From Lactobacillus gallinarum DSM 10532 = JCM 2011 (GTDB lineage Bacteria > Bacillota > Bacilli > Lactobacillales > Lactobacillaceae), in contig NZ_AZEL01000056.1 in the NCBI RefSeq assembly GCF_001434975.1, positions 46,554-110,553 of the forward strand: a DNA stretch of 64,000 nucleotides. The letters run 5' to 3'. How positions within the stretch are numbered: position 1 is the first letter of the stretch; every line of letters begins with the position of its first letter. Below, piece after piece: positions 43,882 through 55,046 of this stretch. The position numbers and the translations under genes were made by a program. The notes beneath the pieces were generated by a model that was not told where the DNA came from, ran no database searches, and was given only the letters and a program-made list of their open reading frames with translations.

Positions 43882-45012
43882 ATGAAATTTACAATTAATC
43901 GTAATCTGTTTATAGAAAACTTGAACAATGTAATGCGGGCTATTTCCTCAAGAGCAACTATTCCTATTCTTAGTGGTATTAAGTTAGACTTGACCGAAAC
44001 AGAATTAACCTTAACAGGTAGCGATACAGACATTTCAATTGAAATAAAGATACCTGTAAACGAAGACTTAAATGTGGAATCTACAGGTTCAATTGTTCTG
44101 CCTGCTAGATTCTTCAGTGAAATTGTTAAGAAATTACCAGGTAAAGACTTTTCATTTGAAGTAAAAGAAAGTTTCCAAACTCAAATCGTATCTGAAAATA
44201 GTGAATTTACAATTAATGGCTTAGATGCAAATAATTATCCACGTTTACCTGAAATCCCTGATAATGCCGCATTTACTATTTCTGGCAAAACTTTCCGTGA
44301 AATTATTAATGAAACGCAATTTGCCACATCTAACGATCAAACGAGAGCTGTTCTTACAGGTGTTCGTTTCTTCTTTAATCCAACCAACATTAAGGCAGTC
44401 GCAACTGATTCTCACCGTTTATCACAGAGAACTATTACTTTAGAAAACGGACCTCAAGCAGAAACCGATCTGATTATCCCTGGTAAAAGTTTGCAAGAAT
44501 TAGCTAGAATTATTGGAGAAACTGATCCAGAAGTAAAAATTTGCCCTGGTGATAACCAAGCATTGTTTGTAATTGGCAATCTTTCATTCTATTCACGTTT
44601 GCTTGATGGCAATTATCCTGACACTGATCGTTTAATTCCAACTGAAAAAACTACTAGTGTTGAATTTGATATTTCAGAATTATCTAGTGCACTTGAACGT
44701 GCAAGTTTGTTAACACACGCGGGCCGCAATAACGTAGTAACTTTAACTTTGGATACTACGAACCAAACTGCAAAGTTATCTGGTAAATCCGCAGAAATTG
44801 GTAATGTAGAAGAAGATGTAAGTTTCAGGAACTTGGAAGGAAATGACTTACAAATTTCATTCAACCCCGATTACATGCGTGATGCACTTAGAGCTTCTAT
44901 TACCGATTCTGTAGTAATGAGTTTTACTAAGCCACTGCGTCCATTCGTCATTAATCCAGATAAAGATGATATTGAATTTGTTCAATTAATTACACCAGTT
45001 AGAACCTACTAA
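43882..45012 (+). CDS. dnaN: DNA polymerase III beta subunit (sliding clamp)
   Basis: 376 residues, full length. It begins MKFTINRNLFIENLNNV and ends LITPVRTY, both typical, and holds three clamp domains. AGGAGG precedes the ATG. A terminator follows, so the downstream yaaA-recF-gyrBA unit starts from its own promoter. Confidence 0.97.
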   Translation: MKFTINRNLFIENLNNVMRAISSRATIPILSGIKLDLTETELTLTGSDTDISIEIKIPVNEDLNVESTGSIVLPARFFSEIVKKLPGKDFSFEVKESFQTQIVSENSEFTINGLDANNYPRLPEIPDNAAFTISGKTFREIINETQFATSNDQTRAVLTGVRFFFNPTNIKAVATDSHRLSQRTITLENGPQAETDLIIPGKSLQELARIIGETDPEVKICPGDNQALFVIGNLSFYSRLLDGNYPDTDRLIPTEKTTSVEFDISELSSALERASLLTHAGRNNVVTLTLDTTNQTAKLSGKSAEIGNVEEDVSFRNLEGNDLQISFNPDYMRDALRASITDSVVMSFTKPLRPFVINPDKDDIEFVQLITPVRTY

Positions 45013-45035
45013 TTAAGTACACAAAATTTAGGTAT

Positions 45036-45066
45036 TAAAAAACTGCCCCATCGTGGGCAGTTTTTA
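45036..45066 (+). terminator. Terminator after dnaN
   Basis: AAAAACTGCCC-CATCGT-GGGCAGTTTTT, a near-perfect stem. Confidence 0.92.
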
Positions 45067-45146
45067 TTTGTTTTTCTGTTAAATGCTAAAAATCGACGCT
45101 CTAGTATTTTTTATTCGGGACAGTGTGATCAGGTTATTTGCAAAAA

Positions 45147-45211
45147 AACCGCAGAAAACGCCTTAAATAGCGGTTTAAGTTTGTTATTTGTTATGAAAAC
45201 TAATATAATTA
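45147..45211 (+). promoter_or_regulatory. Hairpin and promoter before yaaA
   Basis: AAACCGC (45147) and GCGGTTT (about 45172) form a stem with a 17-nt loop. AT-rich TTGTTA..TATAAT-like bases (about 45183-45211) can serve as promoter of the yaaA-recF-gyrBA run. Confidence 0.4.
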
Positions 45212-45228
45212 TATAGGTAAAAAGAGTA

Positions 45229-45459
45229 TTGAAGGTGAACATCATCAAATATTTTACAATTGTTGGCGACTGTATAACTTTAGGGCAATTCCTTAAAGAA
45301 GAGAGCGTTGTTTCGTCAGGCGGACAAGCTAAATTTTATCTCCAAGATAATCCAGTAACTTTAAATGGAGCACTTGAGAATCGTAGAGGTAAAAAAATTC
45401 GCGTTGGAGATCATTTGCTAGTTAATGGGCAAGAATATGAATTTCGGCGGGAAGAGTAA
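45229..45459 (+). CDS. yaaA: S4-domain RNA-binding protein YaaA
   Basis: 76 residues with an S4 fold ([35 protein letters not shown]). It always lies between dnaN and recF in Bacilli; its role is unclear. TTG 45229 or GTG 45235 may be the start. The stop overlaps the recF ATG by one base (TAATG). Confidence 0.9.
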   Translation: MKVNIIKYFTIVGDCITLGQFLKEESVVSSGGQAKFYLQDNPVTLNGALENRRGKKIRVGDHLLVNGQEYEFRREE

Positions 45460-46586
45460 TGTATCTTGATCATTTTGTAGTTCAAAATTTTCGTAATTTA
45501 AAAAAGCTTGATATCGATTTTGATCCTAACGTCAATATTTTTATTGGCAAAAATGCGCAGGGAAAAACCAATCTTTTGGAAGCAATATATTTTTTAGCGT
45601 TGACTAGATCCCATAGAACCAATTCTGATAAAGAATTAATAGGTTTTGGTGGCGAATACACCAATTTGCTTGGTCATGTGCAAAAAAGCCAGGTTGATTT
45701 AACATTGCGTGTTTTGATCACCCAAAAGGGTAAAAAAGTATGGATTAATCGTGTTGAGCAAGCTAAGTTATCGAAGTATGTTGGCCAATTAAATGCAATT
45801 TTATTTTCTCCGGAGGATTTGGAGTTGATAAAGGGTGCTCCAGCCTTGCGGAGAAGATTTATGGACCAAGAATTCGGTCAAATAAATGCGGAATATTTAT
45901 ACTTTGCTAGTAAGTATCGGCAAGTTTTGCTTCAAAAAAATAATTATTTAAAGCAACTTGCCAAAGGAAAAACAAAAGATCAGGTCTTTTTGGATGTATT
46001 GTCAGATCAGCTTGCAGGTATTGCTGCAGAAGTGATTTTTCGTCGTTTTAAGTTTTTGCGATATTTAAGTCACTATGCTAGCGATGCATATGCACATATC
46101 AGTTTGGGTGGTGAGAAGCTAGCAATAGCGTACCACCCATCTGTTTCTACTATTGAAGCGGATGATACTGTTGAAGAGATTTATCAAAAAATACTAGCAA
46201 ACTTTGAACGCAATAAAGCGATTGAAATGCGGAAGGGTACTACTACGTCTGGACCGCACCGAGACGATATTGAGTTTAAGCTCGATGGTAAAAATGCCCA
46301 TTTATATGCTTCCCAGGGACAGCAACGTTCCATTGCTTTAAGTGTAAAGTTGGCAGAAATTCAGTTGATCCATCAATTAACTGATGAATATCCATTGTTG
46401 TTATTAGATGATGTGATGAGTGAGCTAGATCACACTCGTCAAAGTGCACTCCTTAATTATATTCATGGAAAGACTCAGACCTTTATCACTACAACAGATC
46501 TGGAAGGAATTTCCTGGGAAATAATTAAGAAGCCACGTGTGTACCACATTCAATCAGGCAAAATTAGTTTTGAGAAGGAGAATTAA
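45459..46586 (+). CDS. recF: DNA replication and repair protein RecF
   Basis: 375 residues, an SMC-like ATPase that loads RecA at gaps. Walker A is [12 protein letters not shown], the signature is [16 protein letters not shown] and Walker [13 protein letters not shown]. It overlaps yaaA and abuts gyrB. A Noc-box-like site lies near its 3' end at 46509. Confidence 0.96.
   Translation: MYLDHFVVQNFRNLKKLDIDFDPNVNIFIGKNAQGKTNLLEAIYFLALTRSHRTNSDKELIGFGGEYTNLLGHVQKSQVDLTLRVLITQKGKKVWINRVEQAKLSKYVGQLNAILFSPEDLELIKGAPALRRRFMDQEFGQINAEYLYFASKYRQVLLQKNNYLKQLAKGKTKDQVFLDVLSDQLAGIAAEVIFRRFKFLRYLSHYASDAYAHISLGGEKLAIAYHPSVSTIEADDTVEEIYQKILANFERNKAIEMRKGTTTSGPHRDDIEFKLDGKNAHLYASQGQQRSIALSVKLAEIQLIHQLTDEYPLLLLDDVMSELDHTRQSALLNYIHGKTQTFITTTDLEGISWEIIKKPRVYHIQSGKISFEKEN
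46509..46522. promoter_or_regulatory. Noc-box-like site, one mismatch
   Basis: ATTTCCTGGGAAAT, inside recF. Confidence 0.5.
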
Positions 46587-48551
46587 ATGGCTGATAATTC
46601 AAAGAAAAATCTTGATAAGGTCAAAAAATATGAAAAAGAGGCCGACAAGTATAATGCCAGTCAAATTCAAGTCTTAGGCGGCCTGGAGGCTGTTCGTAAG
46701 CGACCAGGTATGTATATCGGTTCGACTAGTTCTCAGGGATTGCACCACTTAGTGTGGGAAATTATTGATAACAGTATTGATGAACGACTTGCTGGTTTTG
46801 CTACCAAGATTGAAATTACTGTTAATGAGGATGGTAGTGTTACTGTTCAAGATGATGGTCGTGGTATCCCAGTAGATATTCAGAAAAAGACAGGTCGTCC
46901 AGCATTAGAGACTGTATTTACTGTACTTCACGCCGGTGGCAAATTCGGCGGTGGCGGATACAAGGTATCAGGTGGTTTACACGGTGTTGGTGCATCTGTT
47001 GTAAATGCTTTGTCCACTAAGCTTGATGTAACTGTCATGCGTGATGGTAAAAAGTATTTCATTGATTTTGATCACGGCCGTGTTAAGGATGATATGAAAC
47101 AAATTGGTACTGTGCCACTTGATCAACATGGTACTATTGTTCATTTCTATCCAGATCCTGATATTTTTACTGAAACTACTACTTTTGATGACAAGATCTT
47201 AAAGAATAGAATTCGTGAACTTGCATTTTTAAACAAGGGATTAAAGCTTACTTTTACTGATAAACGTAAAGATAGTGCTGAAACCGACGTATACAAGTAC
47301 GAAGGTGGTATTAAAGAATACGTTGCCTTTTTGAACAAAGGACAAGAAGTATTATTTGATGAACCAATCTATGTTGAAAGTACTTATAACGGTATTGATG
47401 TGGAAGTTGCTTTGCAATATACAAATGGCTATAAGACCACTTTGATGACTTTCGCTAATAATATCCACACCTATGAAGGTGGGATGCACGAGGCTGGTTT
47501 TAAGACTGCTTTAACTCGTGTAGTCAACGACTATGCGCACAAGGCTAAGATCTTAAAGGATAAGGATGACAATCTTTCTGGTGAAGATATCCGTGAAGGA
47601 ATGACAGCTGTTGTTTCAGTTAAGCACCCAAGTCCTCAGTTTGAAGGTCAGACCAAGACTAAGTTGGGTAACTCAGATGCTAGAACAGCAGTAGATAAGT
47701 CATTCTCTGAGACTTTTAGCCGTTTCTTAATGGAAAATCCATCTGTTGGACGCAAGATTGTGGAAAAGGGACAACTTGCTGAACGTGCTAGAACAGCTGC
47801 TAAGCGTGCGCGTGAAGTTACCCGTAAAAAGTCCGGTTTGGAAATTGCAAACTTGCCAGGTAAATTAGCTGACAATACCAGTAATGATCCAAGTATTTCT
47901 GAATTATTTATCGTTGAGGGTAATTCGGCCGGTGGTTCAGCAAAACAAGGTAGATCTCGTTTGACCCAAGCAATTTTGCCAATCAGAGGTAAGATCTTGA
48001 ACGTTGAAAAAGCTTCAATGGATCGTATTTTAGCTAACCAAGAAATCAGATCTTTATTTACAGCTTTGGGTACAGGCTTTGGTGCAGATTTTGATGTGTC
48101 TAAGGCTCGTTACCATAAGTTAATTATCATGACTGATGCCGATGTCGATGGTGCTCACATTAGAACTTTGCTTTTGACGCTGTTTTACAATTACATGCGT
48201 CCAATGATTGAAAAGGGATATGTATACATCGCTCGTCCACCTCTGTATCAAGTTCGTCAGGGTAAGGTAATTAAATATCTTGATACTGATGAAGAATTGC
48301 ATGATTACTTAGGTAGTTTGCAACCAAGTCCTAAGCCAGTTGTACAGCGTTACAAGGGGTTAGGTGAAATGGACCCAGAACAATTATGGGAAACTACTAT
48401 GAATCCAGAAAATAGACGTTTGGATCGAGTAAGTCCTGAATATGCCAAGGATGCGGATGCAGTCTTTGAACTTTTAATGGGTAATGAAGTTGCTCCAAGA
48501 CGTGACTTTATTCAAAAGAATGCTAAATATGTTGAAAATTTGGATGCATAG
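46587..48551 (+). CDS. gyrB: DNA gyrase subunit B
   Basis: 654 residues. ATPase domain ([24 protein letters not shown]), TOPRIM ([27 protein letters not shown]) and the C-terminal [17 protein letters not shown] are present. The TOPRIM motif reads EGNSAGG where EGDSAGG is usual: Asn446 sits at the position of E. coli Asp426, a site of quinolone-resistance change. AAGGAG lies at the end of recF. Confidence 0.97.
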   Translation: MADNSKKNLDKVKKYEKEADKYNASQIQVLGGLEAVRKRPGMYIGSTSSQGLHHLVWEIIDNSIDERLAGFATKIEITVNEDGSVTVQDDGRGIPVDIQKKTGRPALETVFTVLHAGGKFGGGGYKVSGGLHGVGASVVNALSTKLDVTVMRDGKKYFIDFDHGRVKDDMKQIGTVPLDQHGTIVHFYPDPDIFTETTTFDDKILKNRIRELAFLNKGLKLTFTDKRKDSAETDVYKYEGGIKEYVAFLNKGQEVLFDEPIYVESTYNGIDVEVALQYTNGYKTTLMTFANNIHTYEGGMHEAGFKTALTRVVNDYAHKAKILKDKDDNLSGEDIREGMTAVVSVKHPSPQFEGQTKTKLGNSDARTAVDKSFSETFSRFLMENPSVGRKIVEKGQLAERARTAAKRAREVTRKKSGLEIANLPGKLADNTSNDPSISELFIVEGNSAGGSAKQGRSRLTQAILPIRGKILNVEKASMDRILANQEIRSLFTALGTGFGADFDVSKARYHKLIIMTDADVDGAHIRTLLLTLFYNYMRPMIEKGYVYIARPPLYQVRQGKVIKYLDTDEELHDYLGSLQPSPKPVVQRYKGLGEMDPEQLWETTMNPENRRLDRVSPEYAKDADAVFELLMGNEVAPRRDFIQKNAKYVENLDA

Positions 48552-48561
48552 GAGAGGTTAG

Positions 48562-51045
48562 ATGGACGATAATCAAACTCAAGATCGTAGAATTAGAAAC
48601 GTCGATTTAACTAGCATGATGCGTAGTTCATTCCTGGACTATGCAATGTCAGTTATTGTAGCTCGTGCTTTGCCTGATGTTCGCGATGGTTTGAAGCCTG
48701 TACAGCGTCGTATTCTTTATGGAATGAGCGAATTAGGTGTTACGCCTGATAAGCCATACAAGAAGAGTGCCAGAATTGTTGGGGAAGTTATGGGTAAATT
48801 CCACCCACACGGTGACTCATCAATTTATTTAGCTATGGCGCACATGGCACAAGACTTTTCATACCGTTACATGTTAGTTGATGGTCACGGTAACTTCGGT
48901 TCTGTTGATGGGGACGAACCAGCCGCAATGCGTTATACCGAAGCAAGAATGAGCAAAATCGCTGTTGAAATGCTTCGTGATATCAATAAAAACACAATCG
49001 ACTGGCAAAGAAACTATGATGATACTGAAAATGAACCAGTAGTATTGCCAGCTAGAATTCCTAACTTGTTAGTTAACGGTGCTAACGGTATTGCTGTTGG
49101 TATGACAACTAATATCCCACCTCATAACTTGAGCGAAGTAATTAGTGGTTTGCACATGTTGATGAAAAATCCTGATGCCACTACTAAGGATTTGATGAAG
49201 GTTATTCCAGGCCCTGATTTCCCAACTGGTGGAATTATTATGGGTCGCGGTGGAATTTATCGTGCTTATGAAACTGGTAAGGGCAACATCGTTGTACGTG
49301 CCAAAACGAATATCGAAACAGAAAAGAGTGGCCGTGAAAGAATTATTGTTAGCGAAATTCCTTTCATGGTTAATAAGGCTGAATTAGTTAAGAAGATTGC
49401 TGACTTAGCACGTGAAAAGATCATCGATGGAATTACTGGTGTTCGTGATGAATCTGACCAGACTGGTATGCGAATTACTATTGATATTCGTAGGGATGCC
49501 AGTGCCAGTGTTGTTTTGAATAATTTGTTCAAACAAACTCAAATGCAGGCTAACTTCGGCATGAACATGGTTGCCATTGTTGATGGTGCACCACACTTCT
49601 TAACTTTGAAGCAAATGTTGCAATATTACTTGGACCACCAAGAAGATGTTGTAACTCGTAGAACCAAGTTCGAATTAGCTAAGGCTGAGGCTAGAGCCCA
49701 TATTCTTGAAGGGTTGCGAATTGCTCTAGATAATATTGATGAAATTGTTCATATTATCCGTAACAGTCAATCAAGTGATATCGCTAAGGCAACTTTAATT
49801 AGTCGCTTCGGTCTTGATGATAAGCAATCTCAAGCAATTTTGGATATGCGTCTTGTACGTTTAACAGGCTTGGAACGAGATAAGGTTGAGGCCGAATATA
49901 GAGAGTTGCAAGCTAAGATTGCCGATTACAAAGATATTTTGGCTAAGCCTGAACGGATCGATAAGATTATTTATGATGAATTATTAGATATCCAAAAGCG
50001 CTTTGGTGATAAGCGTAGAACCGAAATTGGTGCTAGCGAAGTTGTTTCAATTGAAGATGAAGATTTAATTGAAAAACAAAATATTCTTTTGACTGTAACT
50101 CACAATGGTTACATCAAGAGAATGCCAATTCAAGAATTTAAGACCCAAAACCGTGGTGGTAAAGGTATTAAGGGTATGGGTGTTCAAGATGGTGACTTTA
50201 TCGAACACTTAATTTACTCAAGTACACATGACATGCTTTTGTTCTTTACTAATGCGGGTAAAGTTTACTCAAAGAAGGCATATGAAATTCCAGAATATGG
50301 TCGTATGGCCAAGGGATTGCCAGTAGTTAACTTGCTCCAATTAGAGAAGGGCGAAAAGGTTCAAACAGTTATCAACATTCCTGAAAATGCGGATGATAAC
50401 TACTTGTTCTTTATCACCAAGATGGGAACAGTTAAGCGTACCCACGTTAGCGAATTTTCTAACATTAGAAACAGTGGTTTGATTGCCCTTACTCTCCGTG
50501 ATGGGGATGAATTGAGCAACGTTTTGACCACTGATGGCAACCAAAACATTTTGATCGGTACTCACTCGGGTTATGCCGTTACCTTCAAGGAAAGCGACGT
50601 TCGTGCTATGGGTAGAACTGCTGCGGGTGTACGCGGAATTAACTTACGTGATCATGATTATGTAGTTGGTTCTGGTGTATTAGGTGCAGACGACCAGGTA
50701 TTAGTCATTTCTGAAAAAGGCTATGGTAAACGTACTCCAGCTGCAGAATATCCAGTTAAGGGCCGTGGTGGTAAAGGTATCAAGACTGCTAATATCACTG
50801 AAAAGAATGGCCTACTTGCTGGCGTAATCGTTATTAGTAAGGGCAAGGACATCATGGTTATCACTACTGATGGTATTATGATCCGCTTTAAGACAAAGGA
50901 TGTTTCTCAAACTGGACGTAGTACTATGGGTGTTCGCTTGATTAAAGTTAACGACGATAGTCAAGTCGCAAGTTTGACCATTGTTCCATCTGAAGCTGAT
51001 CAAGATCAAGTTGATGATGAAGATGACAATGACGATAATGAGTAA
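48562..51045 (+). CDS. gyrA: DNA gyrase subunit A
   Basis: 827 residues: breakage-reunion domain with catalytic tyrosine in [10 protein letters not shown], and a C-terminal six-bladed propeller with the GyrA box motif [11 protein letters not shown]. The quinolone-determining stretch reads GDSSIYLAM: the Ser equivalent to E. coli Ser83 is kept (Ser86), but the acidic residue equivalent to Asp87 is Leu (Leu90). The acidic tail [10 protein letters not shown] is typical. GGAGAGG precedes the ATG. Confidence 0.97.
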   Translation: MDDNQTQDRRIRNVDLTSMMRSSFLDYAMSVIVARALPDVRDGLKPVQRRILYGMSELGVTPDKPYKKSARIVGEVMGKFHPHGDSSIYLAMAHMAQDFSYRYMLVDGHGNFGSVDGDEPAAMRYTEARMSKIAVEMLRDINKNTIDWQRNYDDTENEPVVLPARIPNLLVNGANGIAVGMTTNIPPHNLSEVISGLHMLMKNPDATTKDLMKVIPGPDFPTGGIIMGRGGIYRAYETGKGNIVVRAKTNIETEKSGRERIIVSEIPFMVNKAELVKKIADLAREKIIDGITGVRDESDQTGMRITIDIRRDASASVVLNNLFKQTQMQANFGMNMVAIVDGAPHFLTLKQMLQYYLDHQEDVVTRRTKFELAKAEARAHILEGLRIALDNIDEIVHIIRNSQSSDIAKATLISRFGLDDKQSQAILDMRLVRLTGLERDKVEAEYRELQAKIADYKDILAKPERIDKIIYDELLDIQKRFGDKRRTEIGASEVVSIEDEDLIEKQNILLTVTHNGYIKRMPIQEFKTQNRGGKGIKGMGVQDGDFIEHLIYSSTHDMLLFFTNAGKVYSKKAYEIPEYGRMAKGLPVVNLLQLEKGEKVQTVINIPENADDNYLFFITKMGTVKRTHVSEFSNIRNSGLIALTLRDGDELSNVLTTDGNQNILIGTHSGYAVTFKESDVRAMGRTAAGVRGINLRDHDYVVGSGVLGADDQVLVISEKGYGKRTPAAEYPVKGRGGKGIKTANITEKNGLLAGVIVISKGKDIMVITTDGIMIRFKTKDVSQTGRSTMGVRLIKVNDDSQVASLTIVPSEADQDQVDDEDDNDDNE

Positions 51046-51174
51046 TTAATTAAAAAATCAAAAAATTTGAAGTTTTAAAAAAATTATCAAACTTTTTTGC
51101 GTAATAAATAATGAACAGTAAAAAACTATTTAGGATCACGTGAAAAACTGTTTGGTAATTTTTTATTTATATGC

Positions 51175-51234
51175 TAGAATTAGAAATTGCGAGTAATATT
51201 TCAATTACTCCTTGTTCTTGATTTTAGCAAGAAC
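51175..51234 (+). promoter_or_regulatory. rpsF operon promoter and leader hairpins
   Basis: TTGGTA (51152-51157), 17 nt, TAGAAT (51175-51180). The leader has the hairpins GAGTAAT..ATTACTC and GTTCTTG..CAAGAAC. An S6:S18-type autoregulatory leader is known for rpsF operons, but I do not see its diagnostic bulge here. Confidence 0.5.
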
Positions 51235-51263
51235 CATATAGTCCAAAAGGAGGTGCATTAGTC

Positions 51264-51560
51264 ATGGCAACTACAAAGTACGAAGTAACTTACATTATCA
51301 AGCCTGATGTTGATGAAGAATCAAAGAAGGCCCTCGTAGAAAACTACGACAAGGTTATCGCTGATAACGGTGGTACTATGGTAGAATCCAAAGACTGGGG
51401 CAAGCGTCGTTTCGCATATGAAATTGATAAGTATCGTGAAGGTACTTACCACATTATGACTTTCACTGCTGACAACGCTGACGCAGTTAACGAATTTAGC
51501 CGTTTGTCAAAGATTGACAACGCTATCTTACGTTCAATGACCGTTAAGTTAGACAAGTAA
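51264..51560 (+). CDS. rpsF: 30S ribosomal protein S6
   Basis: 98 residues ([14 protein letters not shown].., [21 protein letters not shown]). It starts the rpsF-ssb-rpsR operon. AAAGGAGGTG is about 11 nt from the ATG. Confidence 0.97.
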   Translation: MATTKYEVTYIIKPDVDEESKKALVENYDKVIADNGGTMVESKDWGKRRFAYEIDKYREGTYHIMTFTADNADAVNEFSRLSKIDNAILRSMTVKLDK

Positions 51561-51605
51561 TTTTAATTTATTGTTTTCGTGATTTAGGAAAGGAAGGACA
51601 TAAGT

Positions 51606-52127
51606 ATGATTAATAGAGTTGTACTTGTTGGCCGTTTAACACGTGATCCTGAATTGCGTACTACTGGGAGTGGAATCTCGGTTGCTACGTTTACTCTTGC
51701 TGTTGACCGTCAATTTACAAATAGCCAAGGTGAGAGGGGCGCGGACTTTATCAGCTGTGTAATTTGGAGAAAATCTGCGGAAAACTTCTGTAACTTTACT
51801 TCAAAGGGTTCATTAGTTGGTATTGATGGCCGTATTCAAACCAGAAGTTATGACAATAAAGATGGGCAAAGAGTATATGTAACTGAAGTTGTTGTTGATA
51901 ACTTCGCATTGCTCGAATCACGCAAGGATCGTGAAGCCCGCGGTCAAAATGGTGGTTATACACCAAATACTGGAAATGCTGGTGCTACAAGCACTAACAA
52001 CTTCCAAAATAATGGTGGATCACAAAATACTACTCAGAATACTAATAATCAATCAAACAACGCTCAAGATCCATTCGCAGGATCTGGCGATCCGATTGAT
52101 ATTTCTGATGATGATCTTCCATTCTAA
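51606..52127 (+). CDS. ssb: Single-stranded DNA-binding protein
   Basis: 173 residues: N-terminal OB fold ([17 protein letters not shown]), a flexible Asn/Gln/Gly linker and the acidic tip DISDDDLPF that recruits replication partners. It lies between rpsF and rpsR. Confidence 0.97.
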   Translation: MINRVVLVGRLTRDPELRTTGSGISVATFTLAVDRQFTNSQGERGADFISCVIWRKSAENFCNFTSKGSLVGIDGRIQTRSYDNKDGQRVYVTEVVVDNFALLESRKDREARGQNGGYTPNTGNAGATSTNNFQNNGGSQNTTQNTNNQSNNAQDPFAGSGDPIDISDDDLPF

Positions 52128-52154
52128 AAATATTTAAAGAAAGGATTCTAGAAC

Positions 52155-52391
52155 ATGGCTCAACAAAGAAGAGGCGGCCGTCGTCGTCGTAAGGTTGACT
52201 ACATTGCAGCTAACCACATCGATTACGTTGACTACAAGGATGTCGATCTGTTGAAACGTTTTATCTCAGAAAGAGGTAAGATTTTACCACGTCGTGTTAC
52301 TGGCACTAGTGCTAAGAACCAACGTAAAGTTGCAAATGCTATTAAGAGAGCTCGTATCATGGGCTTGTTACCATTTGTTGCTGAAGACTAA
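52155..52391 (+). CDS. rpsR: 30S ribosomal protein S18
   Basis: 78 residues, basic ([15 protein letters not shown].., [15 protein letters not shown]). Third gene of the S6 operon. A terminator follows. Confidence 0.97.
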   Translation: MAQQRRGGRRRRKVDYIAANHIDYVDYKDVDLLKRFISERGKILPRRVTGTSAKNQRKVANAIKRARIMGLLPFVAED

Positions 52392-52415
52392 TTAAAATTA
52401 GATCGAATACAAACC

Positions 52416-52446
52416 AAAAGGACAGGATTATTTCCTGCCCTTTTTT
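52416..52446 (+). terminator. Terminator of the rpsF operon
   Basis: AAAGG-A-CAGG and CCTG-C-CCTTT around an ATTATTT loop, then a T-run. Confidence 0.82.
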
Positions 52447-52526
52447 AGTGCCATTTTTTCATTCATAACGCGTAATAATGTATAATTGATACTGATATAT
52501 TTTACCTTGTAATAGGAAGGATCTTC

Positions 52527-54548
52527 ATGAAAGATTTTTTACGTAAGCTTGAATTGCCTGAATTTATTAAAGATTCGCGATTAACAGCTTCCGTAGTAAT
52601 CATTTTAGTACTTTCTTTAGTGGGAAGTATTATTGCGATGATTATGAGTCCATTATTTGGTTTAGCAATGGTGCTAATTTTTATTATGTCTGTTGCTTTT
52701 GCCATTTATGGAACCTACATTTTGGCAGGTAAGGCAACTAATTTTGCCGTTAATCTGTCTTACCGAATAAAACGTAGTGAGCAAGAAGCCATGATCAAGA
52801 TGCCACTCGGTATTTTGCTCTATGATTCTGATCATCAGATTCAATGGGTGAATCCTTATTTGCAATTGTATCTTAAAGATACGGATTTAGTAGGTCACAC
52901 AATTGAAGCTGTAGATCCAGATCTGAATAAATTGTTGAATGAAGCGATTGAAGCTAAAACCTCAGAAAACCATATAGTTAATTGGGATGGACACCGTTTT
53001 GAAATGGTGGTCCAAGATGATTTGGGCGTAATTTATCTGCTAGATATTACGCGTTATGCAAAAATCGAAGATAAGTATGAAGCTGAGCGTCTGGCTATTG
53101 GACAGATCTTTATTGATAATTATGATGAGTTAAGCGAAACAATGCATGATCAGGAACTGACCAGCATGAGTTCATATGTACAAAACACGTTAAGTAATTA
53201 TGCTAAGAAGTTTAAGGCATATTTAAAGCGGATCGATGAAGATCACTTTTTACTGCTAGTACATATGCAAGATTTAGCTGAGATGGAAAAGGATAAGTTC
53301 TCTGTCTTAGATAAAGTACGACAAGAAACTAGCCGTAACAACACTCCGCTTACCTTGTCAGTCGGGATTGCCTTCGGCTCCGATTCACTCTCTGAAATTG
53401 CCAACCAGGCACAATCTAATCTTGATTTAGCCTTAGGTCGAGGCGGGGATCAAGTTGTGCTTCGTCAACCGGGCAAGGATGCACGCTTTTATGGTGGTAA
53501 ATCCAACCCAATGGAGAAGCGAACTAGAGTCAGAGCTAGAATGGTCTCTCAAGCAATTAGTGAACTATTCAAAGATGCGGACCGTGTTTTCGTCGTTGGA
53601 CATCAGCGTCCAGACATGGACTCAGTTGGTAGTGGTATTGGTGTCGTAAAGTTGGCTCGCCTTCATGGCGTAAAAGCTAATTTTGTTTTAGATACTAATA
53701 AAACAAATTATGACGTAGGGCGCTTAGTGATCAGAATGCAACAGAAGAATCAGGATAAACATATTTTTATCAGTCCTGAGGAGGCTCTAGCTGAAGCAAC
53801 TGATAAATCAATGTTGGTTATGGTTGATCACTCTAAGTATTCAATTACTTATTCTCAAGCCTTGTATGATCGTTTGAAGAATAGAATTATCGTAATTGAT
53901 CACCATAGACGTGGTGAAGAGTTCCCAGAGAATCCAATGCTTACCTATGTTGAACCATATGCTTCTTCAGCCTGTGAGTTGGTTACTGAAATGATCGAGT
54001 ATCAACAGCCAGCGCAAGGCAAGCAAGTTTTAACAGATCTAGAAGCAACTGCAATGCTTGCCGGTATCGTAGTCGATTCTAAAGAATTCTCGCTTAGAAC
54101 GGGGACTCGAACCTTTGATGCCGCAAGTTACTTGCGGTCAATCGGTGCTGATTCAGCTGTGGTAAGTTCACTGCTCAAGGAAGATATTGATAGTTTCCTT
54201 GAGAGAACACATTTGGTTGCTACATTGAAGATGGTAAAGCCGCATATGGCTGTTTTGTGTGGACCTGATGATAAGATTATCGATCCAATTATCACGGCTC
54301 AAGCAGCTGATACGGCACTTGATTTGGAAAATGTGGGTGCTAGTTTTGCCATTACTCGGCGCACTCCAGACACTATCGGTATTTCTGCACGTTCAATGGG
54401 TAAGATTAATGTGCAGATTATTATGGAAAAGCTGGGCGGTGGCGGCCATCTTTCTAATGCGGCTACTCAGATTAAAGGTGTTACTATTGAAGAAGCAAGA
54501 GCAAAATTGCTTCAAGCAATTGATGAATACGAAAAGGAAAATGAATAA
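52527..54548 (+). CDS. gdpP: c-di-AMP phosphodiesterase GdpP (YybT)
   Basis: 673 residues: two N-terminal helices (about 17-60), a degenerate PAS domain, a degenerate GGDEF-like domain and a DHH/DHHA1 phosphodiesterase with HQRPDMDSVG and IDHHRRG. It lowers c-di-AMP and so affects potassium balance, cell-wall stress and acid tolerance. It lies directly before rplI. Confidence 0.95.
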   Translation: MKDFLRKLELPEFIKDSRLTASVVIILVLSLVGSIIAMIMSPLFGLAMVLIFIMSVAFAIYGTYILAGKATNFAVNLSYRIKRSEQEAMIKMPLGILLYDSDHQIQWVNPYLQLYLKDTDLVGHTIEAVDPDLNKLLNEAIEAKTSENHIVNWDGHRFEMVVQDDLGVIYLLDITRYAKIEDKYEAERLAIGQIFIDNYDELSETMHDQELTSMSSYVQNTLSNYAKKFKAYLKRIDEDHFLLLVHMQDLAEMEKDKFSVLDKVRQETSRNNTPLTLSVGIAFGSDSLSEIANQAQSNLDLALGRGGDQVVLRQPGKDARFYGGKSNPMEKRTRVRARMVSQAISELFKDADRVFVVGHQRPDMDSVGSGIGVVKLARLHGVKANFVLDTNKTNYDVGRLVIRMQQKNQDKHIFISPEEALAEATDKSMLVMVDHSKYSITYSQALYDRLKNRIIVIDHHRRGEEFPENPMLTYVEPYASSACELVTEMIEYQQPAQGKQVLTDLEATAMLAGIVVDSKEFSLRTGTRTFDAASYLRSIGADSAVVSSLLKEDIDSFLERTHLVATLKMVKPHMAVLCGPDDKIIDPIITAQAADTALDLENVGASFAITRRTPDTIGISARSMGKINVQIIMEKLGGGGHLSNAATQIKGVTIEEARAKLLQAIDEYEKENE

Positions 54549-54559
54549 AGGAGAACAAA

Positions 54560-55015
54560 ATGAAGGTTATTTTTACACAAGACGTTAGAGGTCGTGGCAA
54601 GCGTGGACAAGTTAAGGAAGTTCCAGATGGATATGCACAAAACTATTTAATCAAGCGTGGCTTGGCTAAGGCAGCTACCAAGGGTAACATGAATACCTTA
54701 AAGCGTGTAGAAGCTAACGAAAAGGCTGCTTACGAAGCTGAAAAGGCAGAAGCTGAAAAGATTAAGGCAGAGCTTGAAAAAGACGATACAATCGTTAACT
54801 TCAAGTCAAAGGCTGGTACAGATTCACGTTTGTTTGGTTCAATTTCAAGCAAGAAGATTGTAGAAGGCCTTGAAAAGCAATATGGTATCAAGGTTGATAA
54901 GCGCAAGTTGAACTTGCCAGAACCAATCAAGACTTTAGGTTACACTAATGTTCACGCTAAGTTGTTCAAGGGTGTTGAAACTACTATTCGTGTACACGTT
55001 ACTGAACAAGACTAA
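54560..55015 (+). CDS. rplI: 50S ribosomal protein L9
   Basis: 151 residues with the N-terminal MKVIFTQDVRGRGKRGQVKEV, a long connecting helix and the C-terminal domain. GGAG precedes the ATG; it starts 11 nt after gdpP. Confidence 0.97.
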   Translation: MKVIFTQDVRGRGKRGQVKEVPDGYAQNYLIKRGLAKAATKGNMNTLKRVEANEKAAYEAEKAEAEKIKAELEKDDTIVNFKSKAGTDSRLFGSISSKKIVEGLEKQYGIKVDKRKLNLPEPIKTLGYTNVHAKLFKGVETTIRVHVTEQD

Positions 55016-55046
55016 TTTTATTTTTGATAAAAAGTGGTTGTGATTG

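Noticed and set aside
51131..51146. GATCACGTGAAA as a parS site
   Set aside because: Only the centre and the right half match; four differences overall, and it does not share the variant seen in the three better sites.
51181..51263. S6:S18 autoregulatory leader before rpsF
   Set aside because: Hairpins exist, but the diagnostic bulge of that RNA was not found; listed only as leader hairpins.
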